A stretch of 5,242 nucleotides of DNA. Source: an uncultured Clostridia bacterium (GTDB taxonomy: Bacteria; Bacillota; Clostridia; Oscillospirales; CAG-272). A program made the position numbers and the translations under genes. A model generated the notes under the pieces. The model was not told where the DNA came from, searched no databases, and worked only from the letters and a program-made list of their open reading frames with translations. Positions 1 to 4,998 of this stretch are shown here, one piece after another (position 1 is the first letter of the stretch; every line of letters begins with the position of its first letter). Where the stretch lies: positions 1 to 5,242 of the forward strand of contig CAMZBE010000111.1 of assembly GCA_947304475.1 (NCBI GenBank). Direction: 5' to 3'.

Positions 1-608
1 GCCCCGAGCACCTCGGTGCCGCGCGGCAGGATCACGAACATAAAGATCGGATCGAGCGCGATGTTGCAGAGACCGCCGATCACGATCCCGAGACTCGCCT
101 GCAGCGAGCGCCCCTCGGCGCGGATCAGATGCGAGAGCAGGGTGTTGGTCGCGGTGATGACGCCCCCCGCCGCCACGGCGATCAGGAGATATTCCTTCGC
201 CCACATATGGATCAGAGGTTCGCTCCCGCCGAGCAGATCGACGAACCGTCCGGCGAAGAAGAAGACGCCGAGCGAATAGACGGCGGCGACGAACGCACAG
301 CCCCAGAAGGCAAACGACGACGCCATGCTCGCCTCTTTGCGTTTGCCGGATCCCAGCATCCGCGAAACTACGCTCGCGCCGCCGATCCCGAACAGGTTGG
401 CGATCGCCGAGAGAAACATGAACGCCGGCATACAGACGGTCACCGCCGCCAGTTTTTCGTCCGAGCCGGTCAGCCCGACGAAATAGGTGTCCGCCATGTT
501 GTAGATCACGAGGATGATCTGCCCGAGCACCGACGGCAGGGCAAGCGAAACGATCGCCCGGAACACCGGACTGTTTTCAAACAGGTATCGTTCTTTTTCC
601 CGATTCAT
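1..608 (-). CDS. MATE-family multidrug efflux transporter, N-terminal part (runs off the window)
   Basis: Integral membrane antiporter of the MATE family, which exports cationic drugs or metabolites using a Na+ or H+ gradient. The first 202 residues are visible and the 3' end lies outside the window; full MATE proteins are about 450 residues. Family signatures are a short polar N-terminus, then LALPSVLGQ and YNMADTYFVG (about residues 22-45), NLFGIGGASVVSRMLGSGK (71-89), LIRAEGR (161-167) and NIALDPIFMF (182-191). Hydrophobic segments lie near 19-43, 53-75, 98-118, 140-162 and 172-194. The pattern is closest to the MepA-like branch. The ATG at 608-606 has an AAAGGAGA ribosome binding site (626-619) ten bases upstream. 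It is divergent from the LysR gene, which is its likely regulator. Family assignment is firm; the substrate cannot be read from the sequence. Confidence 0.93.
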   Translation of the reverse strand, partial: MNREKERYLFENSPVFRAIVSLALPSVLGQIILVIYNMADTYFVGLTGSDEKLAAVTVCMPAFMFLSAIANLFGIGGASVVSRMLGSGKRKEASMASSFAFWGCAFVAAVYSLGVFFFAGRFVDLLGGSEPLIHMWAKEYLLIAVAAGGVITATNTLLSHLIRAEGRSLQASLGIVIGGLCNIALDPIFMFVILPRGTEVLG

Positions 609-618
609 GCGCCGCAGA

Positions 619-626
619 TCTCCTTT
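619..626 (-). promoter_or_regulatory. Ribosome binding site of the MATE gene
   Basis: Read on the minus strand this is AAAGGAGA, ten bases before the ATG at 608. The spacing is slightly long, but this is the only good Shine-Dalgarno match, and it fixes the start. Confidence 0.7.
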
Positions 627-630
627 CGTG

Positions 631-664
631 AAAAGATAAAAAGAGGGATATCGGATCCCTACTT
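631..664 (-). terminator. Attenuator-like hairpin with U-rich tail in the MATE leader
   Basis: On the minus strand AGGGAT (660-655), loop CCGAT (654-650) and ATCCCT (649-644) form a perfect 6-bp stem. It can be extended by AAG/CTT (664-662 with 643-641) across one bulged T. The tail CTTTTTATCTTTT (643-631) follows directly. The element lies between the predicted MATE start site (about 682) and its ribosome binding site (626-619), where a leader terminator would act. The short stem makes it a weak terminator at best. As DNA, the same dyad could instead be a protein-binding site just upstream of the lysR -35. Confidence 0.4.
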
Positions 665-690
665 GACAAAAAGAATAGTTATGGTATAAT
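663..690 (+). promoter_or_regulatory. Sigma-A promoter of the LysR-type regulator gene
   Basis: Perfect -35 TTGACA (663-668) and perfect -10 TATAAT (685-690), separated by 16 bases. A TGG directly before the -10 supplies an extended -10 TGn element. Initiation is expected near 697, giving a leader of about 70 bases. Its -10 overlaps that of the opposing MATE promoter by two bases. Confidence 0.85.
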
Positions 691-716
691 TATACGCAAA
701 GAAACGATAATGTCAA
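689..716 (-). promoter_or_regulatory. Sigma-A promoter of the MATE gene
   Basis: Read on the minus strand, a perfect -35 TTGACA (716-711) and a perfect -10 TATAAT (694-689) are separated by 16 bases. Initiation is expected near 682, with a leader of about 73 bases. The -10 is one half of the palindrome TATAATTATA (685-694) that also forms the lysR -10, so the two promoters cannot both be occupied by RNA polymerase at once. Confidence 0.82.
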
Positions 717-721
717 ATTAT
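707..721. promoter_or_regulatory. Candidate LysR-type operator (T-N11-A dyad)
   Basis: ATAAT (707-711), five bases, then ATTAT (717-721) is a perfect 5-bp dyad. It contains the LysR-family T-N11-A pattern (T708, A720). It covers the whole -35 of the MATE promoter (711-716) and lies about +10 to +24 of the lysR transcript. Binding here could therefore compete with polymerase at MATE and dampen lysR transcription. A weaker related dyad lies at 738-752, and AACGAT (703-708) is mirrored by ATCGTT (745-750). The position fits the family, but AT-rich dyads also arise by chance. Confidence 0.45.
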
Positions 722-756
722 GATTTTGTTGTTTCTTATTAGAAATCGTTATATAT

Positions 757-761
757 GGAGG
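757..761 (+). promoter_or_regulatory. Ribosome binding site deciding the lysR start
   Basis: GGAGG lies five bases before the ATG at 767. It overlaps the upstream in-frame ATG at 755, which has no Shine-Dalgarno site of its own, so 767 is the start. Confidence 0.85.
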
Positions 762-766
762 AAACG

Positions 767-1666
767 ATGCTCGACAATCGCGTTTATTCACTGCTCAAAG
801 TGTACGAGTGCGGGAGTTTCGTCGCTGCGGCGCGGGAACTCAACGTGACGCAGCCGGCGGTCAGTCAGCACGTCAAGGCGCTCGAAGAGGAACTCAACGT
901 GACCATTTTCGACCGAGGCAAGGGGAAACTTGTTCTTACCAAAGAGGGGGACGAGATCGTCAAGTGTGCGCAGAAACTGGCGGGGATCTACGCCTCTCTG
1001 CGACAGTCGCTCTCGGACGGAGCCGCGCAGGTGACGCGGCTTACCATCGGGGTAACGCATACCGCGGAGAGTAACCCGATCGCCGAGGCACTTGCCAGTT
1101 ACGGTTCGCGAAACCCCCGGATAAATATAAAGATGATTACCGACTCGATAAATAATCTTTATGCGATGTTGAAGTCATACGAGATCGATCTGGCGATCGT
1201 GGAGGGGCGCACCAACGATCCGGGTTTGCGCTATATGATGCTTGACACAGACTATCTGGTGCTGGCGGTTTCGCCCGATCATCCCTTCGCGAAGAAGGGG
1301 ATGGTCACGCTGAACGAACTGAAGCGGGAGCGTATGATTTTACGGCTGCCGAACTCGGGAACGCGCAACCTGTTCGTCGCACACCTCGAGAGCAATAATA
1401 TGAGTATCAGCGATTTTGACGTGATCCTCGAGGTCGACAACATCGCGACCATCAAGGACCTGATCCGCCGTGATTTCGGCGTCTCGATCCTCGCGCGCAG
1501 CGCCTGCCTCGACGAACTGAAGAAAGGGAAGATCGTCACGCTCCCCGTCGAAAACCTGTCCATGATGCGCGAGATCAATATCGCGTACCGTTCGGACTTC
1601 CGGCAGTTCGAACTTCTGCGCGACCTCGTGAACAGTTACAACGAAACTCTCAAATTGTATAAATAA
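767..1666 (+). CDS. LysR-type transcriptional regulator
   Basis: DNA-binding regulator of the LysR family, 299 residues, the usual family length. The N-terminal winged helix-turn-helix spans about residues 5-63, with the recognition region AARELNVTQPAVSQHVKALE (21-40) and the wing FDRGKGKLVLT (48-58). A linker helix (about 60-88) leads to the periplasmic-binding-protein-like effector domain (about 90-293). There LPNSGTR (194-200) resembles the anion-binding loop of CysL/YwfK-type regulators, and DNIATIKDLIRRDFGVSIL (224-242) is the typical second-lobe helix and strand. The effector is unknown; a small organic or inorganic anion is a guess from that loop. The divergent MATE exporter is the likely target, and a dyad in the shared promoter region suggests autoregulation. 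The start at 767 rests on GGAGG at 757-761. Confidence 0.95.
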   Translation: MLDNRVYSLLKVYECGSFVAAARELNVTQPAVSQHVKALEEELNVTIFDRGKGKLVLTKEGDEIVKCAQKLAGIYASLRQSLSDGAAQVTRLTIGVTHTAESNPIAEALASYGSRNPRINIKMITDSINNLYAMLKSYEIDLAIVEGRTNDPGLRYMMLDTDYLVLAVSPDHPFAKKGMVTLNELKRERMILRLPNSGTRNLFVAHLESNNMSISDFDVILEVDNIATIKDLIRRDFGVSILARSACLDELKKGKIVTLPVENLSMMREINIAYRSDFRQFELLRDLVNSYNETLKLYK

Positions 1667-1677
1667 TGTGAATTTCC

Positions 1678-1720
1678 AAGTTGCCGCCCGGCGAAAACGA
1701 AACGCCGGGCGGCAACTTTT
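1678..1720 (+). terminator. Rho-independent terminator of lysR
   Basis: A perfect 16-bp stem (1678-1693 with 1703-1718) closes a 9-base A-rich loop (1694-1702). It has a very GC-rich core and ends in TTTT (1717-1720). It begins 11 bases after the lysR stop codon. The T-tract is short, but the stem is unusually strong. Confidence 0.88.
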
Positions 1721-1937
1721 GCAAACTACATTTGCAATTCGTGCGCTCTGGAAACGAACCCTTTTATCTCTTCACGTCTGCAGGCGCGTCCCCGCCGTCA
1801 GGGCGTAGTCCGACCGTATTCGTTCCGAAGAAAGCGCATTGTATTTACGCCCTGCGCAACGTGCTGCTCTCTTGTTCATTCTGCATAATTCTCCGGGCTT
1901 TCTCTTGTTTATTGTGCTGATTTTTCGGCGCGGGAGA
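1721..1937. other. Gene-free intergenic stretch with a long-range inverted repeat
   Basis: No convincing gene is present: open frames here lack ribosome binding sites and recognisable protein sequence. TTTGCAA occurs twice, at 1718-1724 and 1731-1737. CAGGGCGTA (1799-1807) is mirrored exactly by TACGCCCTG (1846-1854) across a 38-base loop. The loop holds a small TTCG/CGAA hairpin (1819-1829). This could be part of a leader or small RNA, but no promoter was found for it. Confidence 0.4.
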
Positions 1938-1946
1938 TTGTTTCTA

Positions 1947-1975
1947 TTGCTTTCCTGCACTTTTTATAGTAGAAT
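1947..1975 (+). promoter_or_regulatory. Probable promoter of the lipoprotein gene
   Basis: TTGCTT (1947-1952), a 17-base spacer and TAGAAT (1970-1975; five of six match the -10 consensus) lie about 50 bases before the start codon. The -35 is weak (three of six). TATAGT at 1965-1970 is an alternative -10. A small dyad, CGGACG/CGTCCG (1987-1992 with 2001-2006), lies just before the ribosome binding site. Confidence 0.45.
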
Positions 1976-2027
1976 GAAATCAACGGCGGACGTTCATCAT
2001 CGTCCGGCGAAAAAGGAGGAAAAAAGA

Positions 2028-3299
2028 ATGAAAAGATTAACCCTTATCCTTGCGCTTGTTCTTTGCCTCGTTCTGTGCGTCCTCGCGTTCGCGTCCTGCA
2101 AAAAGGACAAGAAGAACGGCGACGCTACGACGGCGAAGGCAACTGCCGCGCCTGCCACGACGGCGGCGCCCGCAGATACCACCGACGCGATCAAGACGGT
2201 GGCACCCCACGTGCACACGCCCGGCGAGTACGAAATCGACTTCCCGGCGACCTGCTCTTACGAGGGCGAAAAGTCCCGGTACTGCGAAGAGTGCGGCGAT
2301 CTGATCGAGGGTTCGACCGTCAAGATCCCGATCAATCCCGACGCGCACAAGGTCGTTGACTGGAACGTGACCGAGGCGGTCAATATGTTCCACACGACCG
2401 GCAGCCGCGAGGGCGTATGCACGAATTGCAATAGGACCATCGTTGAGCCGCTCACTTACGCGCCGATCATCGAGGAGTTCACGAGTTCCTCCGGTCAGTA
2501 CAACGTCGAGAAGGTCTACTTCTCCGATATCCGGAACGGGAACCACTTCTACCCGACCGATACCGATCCCGACGGCAGAGACCTGTACGTCGAGTTCTCG
2601 ATCCTGTGGAACGAGACCATCGCGAATCTTGACGCGAACGCCAACTGCTATATGTGCGGACGCTTTGAGCAGAACCATCCGCTCTACTATTTCTCGCCCG
2701 TTGCCGGCTGTGAGACAAGCGACGGCAAGGTTGACGGCGCGTTCGAGTGGATGGGGAACTTCAAGACGACGATCTCGGATTCCGAAGTGTCCACTCCGGC
2801 TTCGATGATGGGGAAATCGTCGAACTACGCCGATTATCCGAACATTATGGGTGAAGACGAAGCGCATCCAGAGTACGGCTGGCACCGCGTCGGCATCCGG
2901 TACCATCTGGAACTGACCGAGGGCAAATCGGGCTCCGATCTGACCGATTACGTCGGAACCGCGACCGTCTACCTCGACGGCAAGGCGATCTTCAAACTCT
3001 CGACCGGCGATCTCGGTATGCAGGGGTGGGAATGCCATCTGTTCAAAGCCGAAACAGACGGAGAAGGTAACGTCACGTACAGCGATACCGACTACAGTGT
3101 GATCCCGTTCCAGATCAACCGCGCGAAAGCGAAGAGCGGCACGACCGTCTACCTTGCGCTCGCCGATATTTCCGTGACCTGCGGCAAGGGCTTCGTGATG
3201 CCGGTTGAGAAGGTCGCCTCGCCCGAAGCGGCGACGCTCGAAGTGGCGGAAGGCGTGGAGATTGCGGCGCCCGTGTATTTCAAACCCGCCGAAAATTGA
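2028..3299 (+). CDS. Secreted lipoprotein with CxxC modules, function unknown
   Basis: Predicted membrane-anchored extracellular lipoprotein of 423 residues. The signal peptide is MKR followed by a Leu/Val/Cys-rich core, and the lipobox-like FASC places the lipidated cysteine at 24. A Thr/Ala/Pro linker (about 33-54) follows. Next is a Cys/His segment (61-100) in the pattern H-x-H-T-x-G ... ATC (C76) ... C86-x-x-C89-G, a repeat style common in clostridial surface proteins. A degenerate second copy (107-140) holds C131-x-x-C134. The C-terminal region (about 145-423) is beta-rich with C207-x-x-C210. It includes GWHRVGIRYHLEL (284-296) and TATVYLDGKAIFKL (311-324), which resemble strands of a concanavalin/LamG-like jelly roll; that assignment is tentative. 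GGAGG (2015-2019) lies eight bases before the ATG. The gene stands alone between terminators. The frame stays open upstream to 1839, but that part has no ribosome binding site and would bury the signal peptide. Confidence 0.88.
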   Translation: MKRLTLILALVLCLVLCVLAFASCKKDKKNGDATTAKATAAPATTAAPADTTDAIKTVAPHVHTPGEYEIDFPATCSYEGEKSRYCEECGDLIEGSTVKIPINPDAHKVVDWNVTEAVNMFHTTGSREGVCTNCNRTIVEPLTYAPIIEEFTSSSGQYNVEKVYFSDIRNGNHFYPTDTDPDGRDLYVEFSILWNETIANLDANANCYMCGRFEQNHPLYYFSPVAGCETSDGKVDGAFEWMGNFKTTISDSEVSTPASMMGKSSNYADYPNIMGEDEAHPEYGWHRVGIRYHLELTEGKSGSDLTDYVGTATVYLDGKAIFKLSTGDLGMQGWECHLFKAETDGEGNVTYSDTDYSVIPFQINRAKAKSGTTVYLALADISVTCGKGFVMPVEKVASPEAATLEVAEGVEIAAPVYFKPAEN

Positions 3300-3328
3300 C
3301 GGCCTGCGCAAGCGGTACAACCGGAAAA

Positions 3329-3365
3329 CGGAAAGGACGGTTTCATAAGCCGTTAACGCTTTCCG
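3329..3365 (+). other. Imperfect hairpin downstream of the lipoprotein gene
   Basis: CGGAAAG (3329-3335) pairs with CTTTCCG (3359-3365). Inside, ACGGTTT (3337-3343) pairs with AAGCCGT (3347-3353) around the loop CAT, with an asymmetric internal loop between the two stems. There is no T-tract, so it is more likely 3' UTR structure protecting the message than a terminator. Confidence 0.35.
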
Positions 3366-3407
3366 CTCCGCGCGAATTCTGCGCATAGCAAATTGCAACG
3401 AATGGGG

Positions 3408-3444
3408 AAACCCGCTCGCGCTTTGCGAGCGGGTTTCTTCTTTT
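3408..3444 (+). terminator. Rho-independent terminator of the lipoprotein gene
   Basis: AAACCCGCTCGC (3408-3419) pairs perfectly with GCGAGCGGGTTT (3425-3436) around the loop GCTTT. The T-rich tail TTTCTTCTTTT (3434-3444) follows. It lies about 110 bases after the stop codon. Confidence 0.9.
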
Positions 3445-3614
3445 GATTTTGTTTTCGTCTCCCTCTCCCGCTTTTCAATTTTGCGACAATCGTCGACGGT
3501 TTCTTGCATTTTTACGACCGCCCCCCTTGTCGCACCGCGTTTTGAGCGGGCGCTTCGGCGGTCGATTATGTCTTAACTTTGATAATTATTTTACAATTTC
3601 GCGCCCCGGAACGA
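3445..3614. other. Gene-free stretch before the MinD-like operon
   Basis: No gene is supported here; an in-frame extension of the next gene crosses it but lacks a start site with a ribosome binding site. CGACCGCC (3515-3522) is mirrored by GGCGGTCG (3557-3564). Nested inside is CCGC/GCGG (3535-3538 with 3546-3549). It has no T-tract and lies upstream of the predicted start site, so it is either DNA-level structure or chance. The segment 3565-3600 is strongly AT-rich and could act as an UP-like region. Confidence 0.4.
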
Positions 3615-3643
3615 TTGACAAACGTTCGGTTCTACTGTATAAT
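3615..3643 (+). promoter_or_regulatory. Consensus promoter of the MinD-like/MgsA-like operon
   Basis: Perfect -35 TTGACA (3615-3620), a 17-base spacer and perfect -10 TATAAT (3638-3643). Initiation near 3650 gives a leader of only about 24 bases. An AT-rich tract lies just upstream. Strong unregulated sigma-A transcription is expected, which argues that the two genes are expressed. Confidence 0.88.
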
Positions 3644-3673
3644 AATGATAATGTGAGAAACGGGGTGACGGAC

Positions 3674-4465
3674 ATGGTCGGGAAGACGATCCTGGTTACG
3701 TCCGGGAAGGGCGGAGTCGGTTGTTCGACGGTCGCCGTCCGGTTGGCGCTTGCCTTTGCCCGGCGGGGGGTTACGACTTTGCTTGGCGACCTTGCGTGGG
3801 GAAATCCGGCGCAGGACGTTCTGTGCGGGCTTGCCGAACGCGTGGTCTACGACGTGCGCGACGTTCTTTGCGCGCGAGTCGATCCGCGGCGCGCTTCGTT
3901 GCCGGTCGTATCGGTCCAGAACCTGACGCTTCTGCCCGGAACGACGGTTTTCGACGGAGTGCCCGGCGACGCGGAGGTAATCCGTCTGTTTGAAACGCTG
4001 CGCGGCGGGTTCGATCAGGACGTGATGATCCTCGACGTTCCGAAAGAGACGGTCACGGTGCTCTCGGAATTCGCCGACGTGACGCTTGCCGTAACCGATT
4101 TTTCCACGGCGTCTTTGCGCGCGACGGCGGCGCTGAATTTCTCGCAGCGGGCGACCGTGCGGGCGGTGTTCAACCGTTATCCGACCGACCGCGAAAAGAC
4201 AAAGATTTATCCGACCGTGCGTGAGGCGATCGACCTCGCGGGACTGCCGCTCGCGGCGATCCTGTTCGACGATCCGCGCCTGCCGCAGGACGACGAGATC
4301 TCCCCGGGACAGTTCCCGGAACGGCCGCTTCTGGACGCGCCGTGCAAGAACCTGTCGGTCCGGCTGACCGGCGGACACGCGCCGCTGCTCACGGGTTTGA
4401 TCCGCGGACGCAAGAGACAAAAGACCTTGGCGCAGATGGGAAAACGGCGGTTGGAAAACGCCTGA
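3674..4465 (+). CDS. MinD/ParA-like ATPase with altered P-loop
   Basis: Deviant-Walker-A P-loop protein, 263 residues, nearest to the cell-division ATPase MinD. Family marks are KTILVTSGKGGVG (4-16), RVVYDVRDVL (56-65, as in MinD ENRIVYDLVDV), NLTLLPGTT (83-91), Walker B VMILDVP (117-123), VFNRYPTD (165-172) and PTVREAIDLAGLPL (180-193). The signature lysine K12 is present, but the P-loop lysine is Cys17 (TGT, 3722-3724). The position of E. coli MinD D40 appears to be Ala41. ATP hydrolysis, and perhaps binding, should therefore be impaired. The C-terminus (244-263) is very basic and could contact membrane or nucleic acid. The ATG at 3674 is preceded by GGGGTGA (3662-3668) at five bases; GTG at 3665 is a less likely start. 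The mgsA-like gene follows after 26 bases. No minC or minE is visible. A TadZ/CpaE-like role is an alternative. Confidence 0.85.
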   Translation: MVGKTILVTSGKGGVGCSTVAVRLALAFARRGVTTLLGDLAWGNPAQDVLCGLAERVVYDVRDVLCARVDPRRASLPVVSVQNLTLLPGTTVFDGVPGDAEVIRLFETLRGGFDQDVMILDVPKETVTVLSEFADVTLAVTDFSTASLRATAALNFSQRATVRAVFNRYPTDREKTKIYPTVREAIDLAGLPLAAILFDDPRLPQDDEISPGQFPERPLLDAPCKNLSVRLTGGHAPLLTGLIRGRKRQKTLAQMGKRRLENA

Positions 4466-4491
4466 AAATACAGACAGAGGGGGAACGCTTC

Positions 4492-4920
4492 ATGGAAATT
4501 GCATTGATCGCAGACGACGGAAAGAAGGAACTGATGGCGCAATTCTGTATTGCGTACAGCGGGATCCTCTCGAAACACCATATCTGCGCGACGCAGACCA
4601 CGGGTAAGTACGTGAAGGACGCCACCGACCTCGATATTGAAATGCTGATGTCGGGCAGCACCGGCGGCTGTGAACAGATCCAGTCGCGCATCAGTTTCAA
4701 CGAAATCGACGTGCTGTTCTTCTTCCGCGATACCGAGCCCGCCGAACGGCATTCCGCCATGCAGCAGGATATGCTTCGGCTTTGCGACGTTTACAGCGTC
4801 CCGGTCGCGACCAACCTCGCGACGGCGGAAGTGTTGGTCATGGCGCTCGACCGCGGAGAACTCGACTGGCGCAAACTGGTCAACCCCTATCTGATCCGTC
4901 GGAGCAAAGGGACCAACTGA
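4492..4920 (+). CDS. Methylglyoxal-synthase-like protein lacking catalytic aspartates
   Basis: MgsA-family protein of 142 residues, normal length. True methylglyoxal synthase converts dihydroxyacetone phosphate to methylglyoxal and phosphate in the cytosol. Family features align with E. coli MgsA without gaps over the core: IALIADD (3-9), ATQTTGK (33-39), MSGSTGGCEQI (53-63), EIDVLFFFRD (71-80) and RLCDVYSVPVATNLATAE (96-113). K12, T34, T36, T37, S54, G55, D80 and H87 are kept (E. coli K23, T45, T47, T48, S65, G66, D91, H98). However, the catalytic D71 is Cys60, D101 is Met90, H19 is Asp8 and G46 is Gln35. Synthase activity is therefore doubtful, though phosphate binding may persist. GAGGGGG (4477-4483) lies eight bases before the ATG. 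It is the second gene of an operon with the MinD-like gene; mgsA near min genes is a known clostridial arrangement. Family assignment is firm, function is open. Confidence 0.88.
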   Translation: MEIALIADDGKKELMAQFCIAYSGILSKHHICATQTTGKYVKDATDLDIEMLMSGSTGGCEQIQSRISFNEIDVLFFFRDTEPAERHSAMQQDMLRLCDVYSVPVATNLATAEVLVMALDRGELDWRKLVNPYLIRRSKGTN

Positions 4921-4937
4921 CCGGGAGAGCGGTCTTT

Positions 4938-4971
4938 GGCGGAGGGCGATTTTGTATTGCTCTCCGCCTTT
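4938..4971 (+). terminator. Terminator-like hairpin after the mgsA-like gene
   Basis: The arms 4938-4950 and 4956-4968 form a 13-bp stem with two G-U pairs around a 5-base loop. TTT (4969-4971) and an AT-rich stretch follow. The T-tract is short, so some read-through into the next gene is possible. No good promoter for that gene was seen between the hairpin and its start. Confidence 0.6.
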
Positions 4972-4998
4972 CATATCTATTCGGAAGGGGGGACGGAC

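Noticed and set aside
129..689. A 186-codon plus-strand open frame rich in Arg, Glu and His
   Set aside because: It is the antisense shadow of the MATE gene and crosses both promoters; its translation has no recognisable domain.
755..766. Upstream ATG of the LysR gene at 755
   Set aside because: The ribosome binding site GGAGG overlaps this codon, so it can only serve the ATG at 767.
1681..1920. A 79-codon open frame after lysR
   Set aside because: It begins inside the lysR terminator hairpin, has no ribosome binding site, and its translation looks like non-coding sequence.
1839..2027. N-terminal extension of the lipoprotein by 63 residues
   Set aside because: It would hide the signal peptide inside the protein, spans the probable promoter, and lacks a ribosome binding site; the ATG at 2028 has GGAGG at eight bases.
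2037..3509. A 490-codon open frame on the minus strand, longer than most genes here
   Set aside because: It lies opposite the lipoprotein gene and is a codon-bias shadow: Arg/Val/Asp-rich, no family motifs, no ribosome binding site, and it runs into the terminator region. The plus-strand gene has a signal peptide, lipobox, ribosome binding site and terminator.
3443..3673. N-terminal extension of the MinD-like protein
   Set aside because: It runs through the consensus promoter and precedes the predicted start site; MinD proteins begin directly before the first beta strand and P-loop, as the ATG at 3674 does.
4207..4974. A 255-codon minus-strand open frame
   Set aside because: It is the antisense shadow of the MinD-like and MgsA-like genes, both of which have clear family motifs on the plus strand.
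4952..4979. Possible promoter (TTGTAT, 16 bases, TATCTA) before the last gene
   Set aside because: Both boxes match poorly, and the -35 lies inside the terminator hairpin loop and arm.
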